The position numbers and the translations under genes are program-made. This document shows, in pieces, positions 7,085 through 14,269 of a stretch of DNA of 14,487 nucleotides. The notes beneath the pieces are model-generated. The model saw nothing but the letters and a program-made list of their open reading frames with translations. It was not told the DNA's origin and searched no databases. How positions within the stretch are numbered: position 1 is the stretch's first letter; every line of letters starts with the position of its first letter. Source of the DNA: Bacteroidales bacterium (GTDB lineage: Bacteria; Bacteroidota; Bacteroidia; Bacteroidales; VadinHA17); NCBI GenBank assembly GCA_017882245.1, contig JADGPV010000200.1, positions 1 through 14,487 on the forward strand, given 5' to 3'.

Positions 7085-8653
7085 ATGAATTCATCAGATG
7101 AGCTTCTCCTGGCAATTGACTGTGGTACACAGTCGGTCAGGGCGGTTTTTATTGATCTCTCCGGAAACATACTTCAGATCGTAAGAACCGAGATCGAACC
7201 ATATTTTTCAGTAGCTCCGGGATGGGCTGAACAATATCCGGAATACTTCAGGGATAAGATGTTCGAAACACTGAGAAAACTTTTCAGCGAAACGAAGTTT
7301 CAGAAGGAAAGAATAAAAGCAGTTACAATTACGACACAGCGATCCACCCTGGTCAATCTTGACAGGGATGGCAATTCACTGCGTCCGGCAATCAGCTGGC
7401 TGGACCAAAGGCAGTGTGCGGTTGACAAATATCCGGGAAAGCTTATGCAGATTCTCCTGGGAGCTGTCGGCATGCGCGAAGCTGTCGTTTACACGGTAAA
7501 AAACGGCGAGTGCAACTGGATAATGCAGAACACGCCCGAAGTCTGGGAAAAAACCAGCAAATTCCTGTTGCTTTCCGGTTATCTGACCTGGGTACTGACA
7601 GGGGAGTATACCGATTCGGTCGGGAGCACTGTGGCATATTTGCCTTTCGATTACAAAAAGCACAGGTGGGCAGATAAAAGCCACATGTACTCCAAAATGT
7701 ACCCCATTGAAAGGGAAAAACTTCCAAAGCTGGTTAAGCCTTCTGAACTTCTTGGATATATAAGCAGGGAGGCTTCTGAAAAGTCAGGTATTCCGGAAGG
7801 ACTGCCCCTGATCGCAGCTGCTGCCGACAAGGCATGTGAAGTTTTAGGGTCAGGGGTTTTTACACCTGATGTCGCCTGTTTAAGCTATGGGACCACATGC
7901 ACCGTTGAGACAACACACAAGAAATATGTTGAGGTCATTCCGTTCTTCCCGCCGTATCCCAGTGCAATTCCTGACTGTTATAACACTGAGGTAATGATCT
8001 TCAGGGGTTTCTGGATGATAAACTGGTTCAAGAAGGAGTTCGGGCTGAAGGAGATACAGCTTGCAGAACAGATGGGCAAGGTACCGGAGGAACTCTTTGA
8101 CGATATGATAAAAGACATTCCGGCAGGTTCAATGGGGTTGACCCTTCAGCCATACTGGTCTCCCGGATTGAAAATTCCGGGAACAGAAGCCAAGGGCGCC
8201 ATAATCGGTTTTGGAGATGTTCATACAAGAGCTCATGTTTACAGGGCTATTCTCGAGGGTCTGGCATATTCACTCAGGGAAGGACTGGCCAGGACCGTTA
8301 AAAGGACCAAAATCCCCGTGAACAAGGTCATTGTTTCCGGTGGCGGTTCACAAAGCAGGCAGGCCATGCAGATAACCGCAGATGTATTCAACATGCCTGC
8401 TTGCAGGCCGCATACGTATGAGACTTCTTCTCTTGGCGCTGCAATAGATGCTGCGGTGGGTATGAAGTTCTTTAATGATTATGCTGCGGCAGTCGGATCA
8501 ATGACCCGTACCGGTGAACAGTTCTTGCCGGACAGCAAGAATGCAGAGATGTATAACCAGTTATACGAAAAGGTCTATCTGAAGATGTATACGCATCTTC
8601 AGCCCTTGTATGAACAGATAAGGAATGTTACCGGCTACCCGGTAAAAATATAA
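7085..8653 (+). CDS. FGGY-family polyol/carbohydrate kinase
   Basis: This is a 522-residue ATP-dependent kinase of the FGGY family (glycerol kinase, xylulokinase, ribulokinase). The N-terminal ATPase lobe starts LLLAIDCGTQSVRAVF (7-22); the catalytic Asp is probably D248 in AAADKACEVLG; SYGTT (267-271) and VSGGGSQSRQAMQI (417-430) mark the C-terminal lobe. It begins eight bases after the AGPS-like gene, so it is almost certainly co-transcribed with it and glpD. That context suggests glycerol as substrate, giving glycerol 3-phosphate for GlpD. However, the position that reads QRE in glycerol kinases, where Arg and Glu bind glycerol, reads QRS here (85-87), so the substrate may be another polyol or a substituted glycerol. 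I therefore do not assign glpK. Confidence 0.9.
   Translation: MNSSDELLLAIDCGTQSVRAVFIDLSGNILQIVRTEIEPYFSVAPGWAEQYPEYFRDKMFETLRKLFSETKFQKERIKAVTITTQRSTLVNLDRDGNSLRPAISWLDQRQCAVDKYPGKLMQILLGAVGMREAVVYTVKNGECNWIMQNTPEVWEKTSKFLLLSGYLTWVLTGEYTDSVGSTVAYLPFDYKKHRWADKSHMYSKMYPIEREKLPKLVKPSELLGYISREASEKSGIPEGLPLIAAAADKACEVLGSGVFTPDVACLSYGTTCTVETTHKKYVEVIPFFPPYPSAIPDCYNTEVMIFRGFWMINWFKKEFGLKEIQLAEQMGKVPEELFDDMIKDIPAGSMGLTLQPYWSPGLKIPGTEAKGAIIGFGDVHTRAHVYRAILEGLAYSLREGLARTVKRTKIPVNKVIVSGGGSQSRQAMQITADVFNMPACRPHTYETSSLGAAIDAAVGMKFFNDYAAAVGSMTRTGEQFLPDSKNAEMYNQLYEKVYLKMYTHLQPLYEQIRNVTGYPVKI
8579..8602. repeat. Perfect 9-base hairpin within the 3' end of the kinase gene
   Basis: CTGAAGATG (8579-8587), loop TATACG, CATCTTCAG (8594-8602). 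It lies inside coding sequence, 49 bases before the stop codon, close to the convergent gene end. There is no T-run, so it is not a classical terminator; it may be chance or an mRNA 3' structure. Confidence 0.45.
8628..8645. repeat. Perfect 7-base hairpin at the convergent gene junction
   Basis: TTACCGG (8628-8634), loop CTAC, CCGGTAA (8639-8645), followed on the plus strand by AAATATAATTT. The two convergent genes end only 17 bases apart (8653 and 8671), so any termination structure must sit inside coding sequence. This one would be read by transcripts from both sides. The lack of a T-run leaves the terminator role open. Confidence 0.4.
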
Positions 8654-8670
8654 TTTATCTATCCGGGAGG

Positions 8671-9429
8671 TTACACTACCCCCACTTCAATATTACCGCC
8701 AATCCCTACTTTATCGCCGGCGATAATTACTACGGAAAGAATCCCGGGTTTCCGGACCGCGGTTTCAGTCACCTGATGAACCATTTCTTTTTTCTTTACC
8801 TCATTACAGAAAGCCGTGGCGTATGCATCTGCCATCGCTCCGGAACGACAGGCTATCATGCATGCGTCTGCCATGCCGAAGCTGAGCGAGTGGCCAACGG
8901 TACCTGAAGAACAGCAGACTGACAATGGTGTTTCTTCCGGTTTTATGCGAAGGACTATTTTCTCTGATAACGGTGAGTCACCTGCGTAGACTGCAATGGT
9001 GGCAGGGGAGGTAAGCTTCATGAATATGTCTCCGCCATTTTCGATGATCACTTCGTCAAGGTTATACTGCATAATGAGGTCATTGCAGATGCATTCAGCG
9101 ATGGCGCCGGCCACAGCGCTCATAGGGCCTGTGCCCGCCATATGCGCGGCCTCGCTCATATCCTTCACTATCTGATGCACTCCCGCCGGCGCCACTACAG
9201 GCACAAGCGAGTCCCTGAACTCAGGGAATTCCCCAATATGTTTCTCCAGAACACTGCGATAGACCATGATGCGGTCCATTGTAAAGCATTCAATATCACT
9301 ACTGTAATGGGTTGTGTCAACTGCCACCCAGAGGTCGGTCTCGCGGAAGGCCGACCTGAAGGTGCGCCATCGCGCATTGCCCATGGCTTCTCGGTAGAAA
9401 CGGGGCTGGTATGACGCGCTTTTAACCAA
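8671..9429 (-). CDS. UPF0280 / COG2122 ApbE-like protein, homocysteine synthesis accessory
   Basis: This is a 252-residue protein of the UPF0280 (COG2122) family, distantly related to the flavin transferase ApbE. Family hallmarks are MAGTGPMSAVAGAIAE (97-112), IIENGGDIFM (128-137), SSGTVGHSLSFGMADA (174-189) and ADAYATAFCN (200-209). The biochemical role is not established. Genetic data from sulfate reducers place COG2122 with DUF39 and NIL-ferredoxin proteins in conversion of aspartate semialdehyde and sulfide to homocysteine; here it is the last gene of exactly that set. Its start overlaps the end of the NIL-ferredoxin gene by eight bases, indicating translational coupling. It converges on the FGGY kinase gene with a 17-base gap. 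Confidence 0.9.
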   Translation of the reverse strand: MVKSASYQPRFYREAMGNARWRTFRSAFRETDLWVAVDTTHYSSDIECFTMDRIMVYRSVLEKHIGEFPEFRDSLVPVVAPAGVHQIVKDMSEAAHMAGTGPMSAVAGAIAECICNDLIMQYNLDEVIIENGGDIFMKLTSPATIAVYAGDSPLSEKIVLRIKPEETPLSVCCSSGTVGHSLSFGMADACMIACRSGAMADAYATAFCNEVKKKEMVHQVTETAVRKPGILSVVIIAGDKVGIGGNIEVGVV

Positions 9430-9832
9430 TGTCTATTGAAAAAAGCCTGAGCGGGCATGACGTCAGGCAGAGCTCACAGACAACACATTTCTCCGGATCA
9501 AACGAGAGCTCAGCTGTCTGTCGTCCCATGGTGAGTGCTCCTGCAAAACACACAGCAGAACAGGCGCCGCAGTGAATGCAAAGGTCATCCCTGTAGTGAA
9601 TCTTCTTGTCAATTGGCTCGCACTCAACATTCTGTTTCTTAATGTATTCCATACCTTCTTTCAGGACCTTCACGGGCGCGGTCATCTCCATCACAAGATG
9701 ACCTATTTTGCCAGGCGAGACGTCTGCTTTAACAATGTTAACCATGATGTCATACTTCTTGATCAGGTTATATGTTATCGGCTCCCCTGTTGCATCAGGA
9801 GGGAATGTCAGCACAAATCTTCTGCTTGTCAT
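9422..9832 (-). CDS. NIL-domain 4Fe-4S ferredoxin, homocysteine synthesis
   Basis: This is a 136-residue protein. Residues 1-75 form a NIL domain, starting TSRRFVLTFPPDATGEPITY, a fold also used as the ligand-binding domain of methionine importers. Residues 80-130 carry two complete 4Fe-4S motifs: C85, C88, C91, C95 and C116, C119, C122, C126 followed by Pro. In Methanosarcina the corresponding protein, encoded next to the DUF39 protein, is needed for homocysteine formation from aspartate semialdehyde, presumably as electron donor in the reductive sulfur-transfer step. It lies 16 bases downstream of the DUF39 gene and overlaps the COG2122 gene by eight bases, so the three form one operon. Confidence 0.93.
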   Translation of the reverse strand: MTSRRFVLTFPPDATGEPITYNLIKKYDIMVNIVKADVSPGKIGHLVMEMTAPVKVLKEGMEYIKKQNVECEPIDKKIHYRDDLCIHCGACSAVCFAGALTMGRQTAELSFDPEKCVVCELCLTSCPLRLFSIDIG

Positions 9833-9848
9833 ATTTTTTACATTAAAG

Positions 9849-11000
9849 TCAGATTCTAATTTCCAGTTTATTCAGCCCTGTTGTTTTCCGGAACAACTCA
9901 ACAGGTTCGGTAAGCAGAAAGCGGCCATCAGTCACCTCCTTTTTCAACAGGGCAGCTATCTCTCGCGCCACCTTGACGCTAGAGAGCGGAGCAGTACGTA
10001 TCTTTTTACCATTCAGTTTTATTTCTCCCGAGAAGAGTGCCTTATAGTTAGTTCGGCCAAGGATCTCGAACTTACCAGATCCGTAGTCGATTATGTTGGT
10101 CTCTATCTGGCTGTTCCGGATGGATACCCTGTGCGCCATATCCTCATCCAGCACAGGTATCGGAATCCCTATTCCCACGAACATTGTGACGCCATATCTC
10201 TCAAAGTATGCTGCCTTAATATACTTTGTGCTCATTTGTTTTGCATCACCTATTAGTGCAAGGGTCGCAGCATTTCCCACGGGAATGCCATTCTCATTAA
10301 GCGGTTTACCGGTATTGAACTGTGTTCCATGCCAGGCCACGTAGCCGGTGGTACCTCCCATGAAAATCCTTGTTCCAATCCCTATTGTTCTCATTTCCGG
10401 GTCATTGAGAAGAGGGCTCAGCTCTCCTGAAGTCGAAAAATTTGCATTACCGAATGCAGGCAGGAGCGTCCCCATATAGGTGAACTTAAGCTTTGAAGTG
10501 CTGTTTACTGCTACATTGTAATTCTGGTAGGCATTTCGCGGATTGAACATTATGAACTCATTAATTGAGTTTTTATTGATGAGCGTCTTTATTTCTGTCC
10601 GCGGGTAGCAGTCGGTGCCCTTGCCTTGTGCCTGCAGCAGCACGTCTTTGCCAGCAATCAGTTCTTCAATCACGTGGGCTCCGCCATACTGATCATGAGG
10701 CATTGCTGTCTCGGTAGCTCCGAGGTAACAATCAACTGCAGCTATGCCACCGTATGCCGGCACATTGTTCAGGGTGATCTTCTCCATGCGCATTGGCGGG
10801 TCAGAATGCCCGAAGTTCATAAACACGCCCGATGAGCACATCGGTCCGAAGGTAGCGGTAGTAACAACATCGACCCTGCTCATCACCTCGGCAGGAGTCA
10901 TCTCTTTGCCCATGGCAGAGACCTGCTCAGCGGTAAGAACGACGGCTTTACCGCTGCGGATCTTAGAATTGATCTCCTCAATGCTTCTTTTCTTCGGCAT
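9849..11000 (-). CDS. Homocysteine biosynthesis protein, DUF39 / COG1900 (HcyBio) family
   Basis: This is a 383-residue protein of the family shown in methanogens to incorporate sulfide into aspartate semialdehyde to give homocysteine without an O-acylhomoserine intermediate. Recognisable stretches are TTATFGPMCSSGVFMNFGHS (47-66), AYGGIAAVDCYLGATE (82-97), GGAHVIEELIAG (106-117) and GKGTDCYPR (127-135). Cys55, Cys91 and Cys131 are the conserved-type cysteines; as I recall, Cys55 and Cys131 correspond to the pair needed, probably as a persulfide site, in the Methanosarcina protein. Some family members carry C-terminal CBS domains; none is visible here. It heads the minus-strand operon with the NIL-ferredoxin and COG2122 genes. 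A classical MetX/MetY or MetB/MetC route cannot be excluded elsewhere in the genome. Confidence 0.94.
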   Translation of the reverse strand: MPKKRSIEEINSKIRSGKAVVLTAEQVSAMGKEMTPAEVMSRVDVVTTATFGPMCSSGVFMNFGHSDPPMRMEKITLNNVPAYGGIAAVDCYLGATETAMPHDQYGGAHVIEELIAGKDVLLQAQGKGTDCYPRTEIKTLINKNSINEFIMFNPRNAYQNYNVAVNSTSKLKFTYMGTLLPAFGNANFSTSGELSPLLNDPEMRTIGIGTRIFMGGTTGYVAWHGTQFNTGKPLNENGIPVGNAATLALIGDAKQMSTKYIKAAYFERYGVTMFVGIGIPIPVLDEDMAHRVSIRNSQIETNIIDYGSGKFEILGRTNYKALFSGEIKLNGKKIRTAPLSSVKVAREIAALLKKEVTDGRFLLTEPVELFRKTTGLNKLEIRI

Positions 11001-11043
11001 ATAATTATTTTTAAAGTAATTTTAAATAATAAAACCCAAATAT
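11001..11043. promoter_or_regulatory. Short divergent promoter region between homocysteine operon and lipoprotein gene
   Basis: Only 43 very AT-rich bases separate the two divergent start codons. Minus strand: TTTG (complement of 11037-11040), an 18-base spacer and TACTTTAA (complement of 11011-11018) resemble a -33/-7 pair, but would leave a leader of only about five bases. Plus strand: TAATTTTA (11017-11024) matches the -7 box at seven of eight positions, without a clear -33 box. If both are used, the two promoters overlap and would compete. Confidence 0.35.
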
Positions 11044-11889
11044 ATGCTCAGATCACTTATCATTGGCATCATTCTGTCGATTTTTCTCGTTTCATGTAAC
11101 ACTGAAGAGAGTCGTGACATTGATGTAATGACTTTCAATATCAGGGTTGACAATCCTGGCGACAGCCTGAATGCATGGCCTAAAAGGGCCCCGATGGTGG
11201 CTGGTTTCATTAATGATCAGATACCTGATCTGCTTGGAATGCAGGAGGTATTATGGCGACAGTATCAGTATCTTGATTCCGCCCTTACCGGTTATGGCTC
11301 TGTAGCGGCAGGCCGTGACGACGGCATTAAGTTCGGGGAGGCATGTCCGGTCTTCTACCGACTTGGACGTTTCAGTCCGCTTGCCAGCGGCACCTTCTGG
11401 CTCTCGGCTACGCCTGACGTGCCTGGCTCGGTGGGATGGGGCGCAGCGCTTACACGTGTGGCAACGTGGGTAAGGCTTTATGATAAAACAGTCAGGGACA
11501 CATTACTTTTTATCAATACTCACTTTGACCATGTAAGCGACTCAGCCCGTTTAATGAGCTCGGGAGTGCTTCTTGACAGGCTGAAAGAGCTGGCGGGGGA
11601 TAACAACTTTGTGATCACGGGCGATTTCAATGCACTGCCCGGGAGCAAGGCGATAGCAAGGATGCAGGAAGACGATTATGCAATAGAATCATATTCTATA
11701 TCAGAGACTCCGCCGGCAGGGGAGACATACACCTTCAACGGATGGAAGGATACAGCGGGCGACAATCGTATTGATTATATCTTTGTACGTAACGGGATGA
11801 AAGTCAGTTCCCACGAGACATTCAGGGTCATTAAAGACGGTGTTTTCATCTCGGATCACTGGCCGGTGAAGGCGAGAATCAGGCAATAG
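11044..11889 (+). CDS. Endonuclease/exonuclease/phosphatase-family lipoprotein
   Basis: This is a 281-residue secreted lipoprotein: a short hydrophobic signal ends in the lipobox LVSC (15-18), so the mature protein should be attached through Cys18. The rest is an endonuclease/exonuclease/phosphatase (EEP) domain with all expected catalytic elements: TFNIR (30-34, Asn32), GMQEV (65-69, metal ligand Glu68), NTHFDH (158-163, His160), TGDFNALP (192-199, Asp194 and Asn196), RIDYIF (242-247) and SDHWPV (270-275, Asp271 and His272). The family hydrolyses phosphodiester or phosphomonoester bonds; surface-located members in Bacteroidota are often annotated only as hydrolases. Nucleic acid, phospholipid or sugar phosphate are all possible substrates. 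A terminator follows directly, so this is a single-gene unit. Confidence 0.93.
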   Translation: MLRSLIIGIILSIFLVSCNTEESRDIDVMTFNIRVDNPGDSLNAWPKRAPMVAGFINDQIPDLLGMQEVLWRQYQYLDSALTGYGSVAAGRDDGIKFGEACPVFYRLGRFSPLASGTFWLSATPDVPGSVGWGAALTRVATWVRLYDKTVRDTLLFINTHFDHVSDSARLMSSGVLLDRLKELAGDNNFVITGDFNALPGSKAIARMQEDDYAIESYSISETPPAGETYTFNGWKDTAGDNRIDYIFVRNGMKVSSHETFRVIKDGVFISDHWPVKARIRQ

Positions 11890-11905
11890 AGGGCCGACCG
11901 TTAAG

Positions 11906-11927
11906 AAATTGCCCAGTGGGCAATTTT
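11906..11927 (+). terminator. Intrinsic terminator after the EEP lipoprotein gene
   Basis: AAATTGCCC (11906-11914), loop AGT, GGGCAATTT (11918-11926) followed by another T: a perfect 9-base stem 17 bases after the stop codon at 11889. The T-run is four bases long. On the minus strand it lacks a good T-run, so it serves the lipoprotein gene better than the GH3 gene. Confidence 0.75.
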
Positions 11928-12012
11928 AGGGAGGAGACAGACTGCAGGGCAGGGTAAGGGAGAATAAGAATTAAGAATGGAGAGTAATGGGGATTAACCT
12001 GGCAAAACCATT

Positions 12013-14169
12013 TTATTTTATCTTGATTTCGCCATGCAATCTGAGATCAGCAGATGAGACGCATACAGAAAGATATACCTTTCCCTTCTCGAGAACAAAA
12101 GCATGATCATCAACATCCCAGTATTTAAGATCATCCGTCTTTAACGGGATGGTTATGATTTGCGACTCTCCTTTTCTGACATGAACCCTGCTGAAACCCT
12201 TCAGGGCTATTGCGGGTCGTTCAACTTTTGATTCAGGGAAGCTGACATATAACTGAACAACCTCGTCACTATCGTAATTGCCTTTGTTTTTAAGTCTGAA
12301 AGTGACATTTACCGTCTCGTGGTCACCGGCTGACTTTTTTTCGATATGCAGATCCGAATAGTTGAATGCTGTATAGCTGAGACCATAGCCAAACGGGAAG
12401 AGCGGCTTTGATTTACTGTAAAGGTATGTGCGACCTTTCCGGATATCATACTCGAGGATGGGAAGCAATTGATCGATTGATGAGGGCCATGTCTGCACCA
12501 GACGGCCTGCAGGGCTGCTTTTGCCAAATATGACATCAGCCAGGGCGTTGCCGAGTTCCTGGCTTGACTGTGAGATATGCAGAATAGCAGGGATGTTGTC
12601 CTTTGACCAGTTAATGGTATATGGAAAGCTTGAGACAATTACAAGTATCGTGTTCGGATTGGCAGCAAATACAAGTTTGGCTAGGTCCTCCTGTTCAAGT
12701 GATAAAGCCTGCCGGTCAATCTCTTCGCGGCCGTCGCTGGCTACATAGTTCACCCCCCATCCAAGTCCGTAGCTCAGGGGGTGGTTCCCCACGCATACGA
12801 TAGCCACATCGGCTTTGCCTGCAGCTATGACGGCCGAGTCTGCTTTGTTTGAAGCTGCGAACAGGACCTGCACATCATCACCCACGGCATTTTTTATGCC
12901 CTGCAGTGCCGAGACCCTGTACGGGGGTGTGCCGGAATACCAGTCAGACACGACCAGGTTTGCACTGGGGCCGATTATGGCAATGGTTTTTAATTTATCT
13001 TTTTGAAGTGGAAGTGTCTGGTTTTTATTCTTCAGCAGAACGATTGACCTGACAGTCGTTTCGCGCACCAGCTCCCTTGTCGTGGCTTTCAACCATGGTG
13101 AAACGGTATCGGTGACACCTATTCCCGAGTATGGGTTATTAACCGGGTCTTCGAGCAATCCCAGTTTGAGCAATACCCGGAGGTTGCCCATCACAGCCCT
13201 GTCTATTTCGTTTTCACTGATCAGGCCTTCCTTCACTGCTTCAGTAAGCGGTTTTTTATAATCGTCAAGAAACATTGTTATTCCTGCGTCCAGGCAACCT
13301 TTGGCAGCTTCTTTCAGATTTGGATAATAACTGTGCTGCGTGACCAGCTGACGGTAAGCACCGCCGTCGGTAGCGATAATTCCGTTCTGGCCCCATTCGT
13401 TGACAGTGACGTCCTTAAGAACGGGATGGACAATACACGGAATGCCGTTGTATTTGTTGTAAGCAGTCATAAACGCCCGGGAGCCTCCTTCAGTAACGCC
13501 TTTATAAAAAGGGTAGGAGTAGTATTCACGGAAGAGCCTGTCGTCAAAGTCGGATGAGTTTATTGCCCGGTTGTTTTCATTACTGTTGGCAAGGAAGTGT
13601 TTCATCAGCGATGCTGTCTTCCAGTATTTAGGATCGTCACCCTGCAGGCCTTTTACAAAAGCGACTACCATGGTTGCGGTAAGATAAGGGTCTTCGCCAT
13701 AACATTCTTCAGTGCGGCCCCAGCGTACATCGCGTCCCAGATCAGCGTTTGGGGCAAGGACTATCAGCCCTGCGCTGGCATATCTGGTATTTTGTGTAAG
13801 AAAGCGGCATTCCTCGGCTTCCTGGTCCGCCACTTTTTCAAGCTGTTGCGGGTCCCACATCTGTGCCAGGCCTATAGCCTGCGGGAAGGTGGTGGTTACC
13901 GATTTGCCCTTGCCTCTGACGGCCCAGTTGGCCGGTCCGCTGAGTGCAAGCCCGTGAAGACCTTCTACAATCCTCGTGCCTTTTATGCCCAGGCGCTCTA
14001 CGGAAGGCCGTGCTGAGAGGCAGTTGATCTTTTCGTCCAGGGTCATCAATGAAATGAGATTGCTGAGCCGTTCTTCATCGCCCAACTTGCTATTCTGAAA
14101 GGGGTAGTTCTGTGCCCGGTTATAGATTGTGGTCATGCAGAGAAGGATTATTACCGCGATCCGCTTCAT
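12013..14169 (-). CDS. Secreted glycoside hydrolase family 3 (beta-glucosidase/beta-xylosidase type)
   Basis: This is a 718-residue exo-acting beta-glycosidase. The ATG at 14169 is preferred over a TTG 36 bases upstream because it starts a clean signal peptide, MKRIAVIILLCMTTIYNRAQ, with likely cleavage after Gln20. The GH3 N-terminal barrel holds VEGLHGL, GRDVRWGRTEECYGEDPYL, KHFLANSNENNR (about 190-201) and GIIATDGGAY, in which Asp268 is the likely nucleophile. The second alpha/beta domain contains GPSANLVVSDWYSG and GREEIDRQALSLEQEDL, and is followed by PLFPFGYGLSYT and a fibronectin-III-like C-terminal domain. The exact sugar (beta-glucoside or beta-xyloside) cannot be decided from sequence. 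It has no SusC/SusD partner in this window and no lipobox, so it is probably periplasmic, trimming oligosaccharides released by other enzymes. Confidence 0.94.
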   Translation of the reverse strand: MKRIAVIILLCMTTIYNRAQNYPFQNSKLGDEERLSNLISLMTLDEKINCLSARPSVERLGIKGTRIVEGLHGLALSGPANWAVRGKGKSVTTTFPQAIGLAQMWDPQQLEKVADQEAEECRFLTQNTRYASAGLIVLAPNADLGRDVRWGRTEECYGEDPYLTATMVVAFVKGLQGDDPKYWKTASLMKHFLANSNENNRAINSSDFDDRLFREYYSYPFYKGVTEGGSRAFMTAYNKYNGIPCIVHPVLKDVTVNEWGQNGIIATDGGAYRQLVTQHSYYPNLKEAAKGCLDAGITMFLDDYKKPLTEAVKEGLISENEIDRAVMGNLRVLLKLGLLEDPVNNPYSGIGVTDTVSPWLKATTRELVRETTVRSIVLLKNKNQTLPLQKDKLKTIAIIGPSANLVVSDWYSGTPPYRVSALQGIKNAVGDDVQVLFAASNKADSAVIAAGKADVAIVCVGNHPLSYGLGWGVNYVASDGREEIDRQALSLEQEDLAKLVFAANPNTILVIVSSFPYTINWSKDNIPAILHISQSSQELGNALADVIFGKSSPAGRLVQTWPSSIDQLLPILEYDIRKGRTYLYSKSKPLFPFGYGLSYTAFNYSDLHIEKKSAGDHETVNVTFRLKNKGNYDSDEVVQLYVSFPESKVERPAIALKGFSRVHVRKGESQIITIPLKTDDLKYWDVDDHAFVLEKGKVYLSVCVSSADLRLHGEIKIK

Positions 14170-14227
14170 TTCAGGGAGTTTTATGCTAAGGTAAAAGATT
14201 ATCAATTAATCGGGGGAAGGTTTTTAT

Positions 14228-14235
14228 TATCTTTG
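14228..14235 (+). promoter_or_regulatory. -7 promoter element of the lipocalin gene
   Basis: TATCTTTG is an exact match to the Bacteroidota -7 consensus TAnnTTTG, 34 bases before the ATG at 14270, implying a leader of about 29 bases. No TTTG -33 box is seen about 19-21 bases upstream. Confidence 0.5.
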
Positions 14236-14269
14236 ATTGTTAATTATTAAATCCGGAAAACAATCCAAT

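Noticed and set aside
10206..10215. Third operator-like half-site ACTTTG in the DUF39 gene
   Set aside because: Only one arm is present, inside coding sequence, with no inverted partner at the right spacing.
9708..10256. 182-codon open frame on the plus strand across the DUF39 and NIL-ferredoxin genes
   Set aside because: It lies antisense to two strongly supported genes, spans their junction, and its product shows no recognisable domain.
13597..14016. 139-codon plus-strand frame within the GH3 gene
   Set aside because: Antisense to the conserved GH3 catalytic domain; no independent support.
14170..14205. TTG start 12 codons upstream for the GH3 protein
   Set aside because: It would put extra residues ahead of a typical signal peptide, while ATG 14169 gives a clean one.
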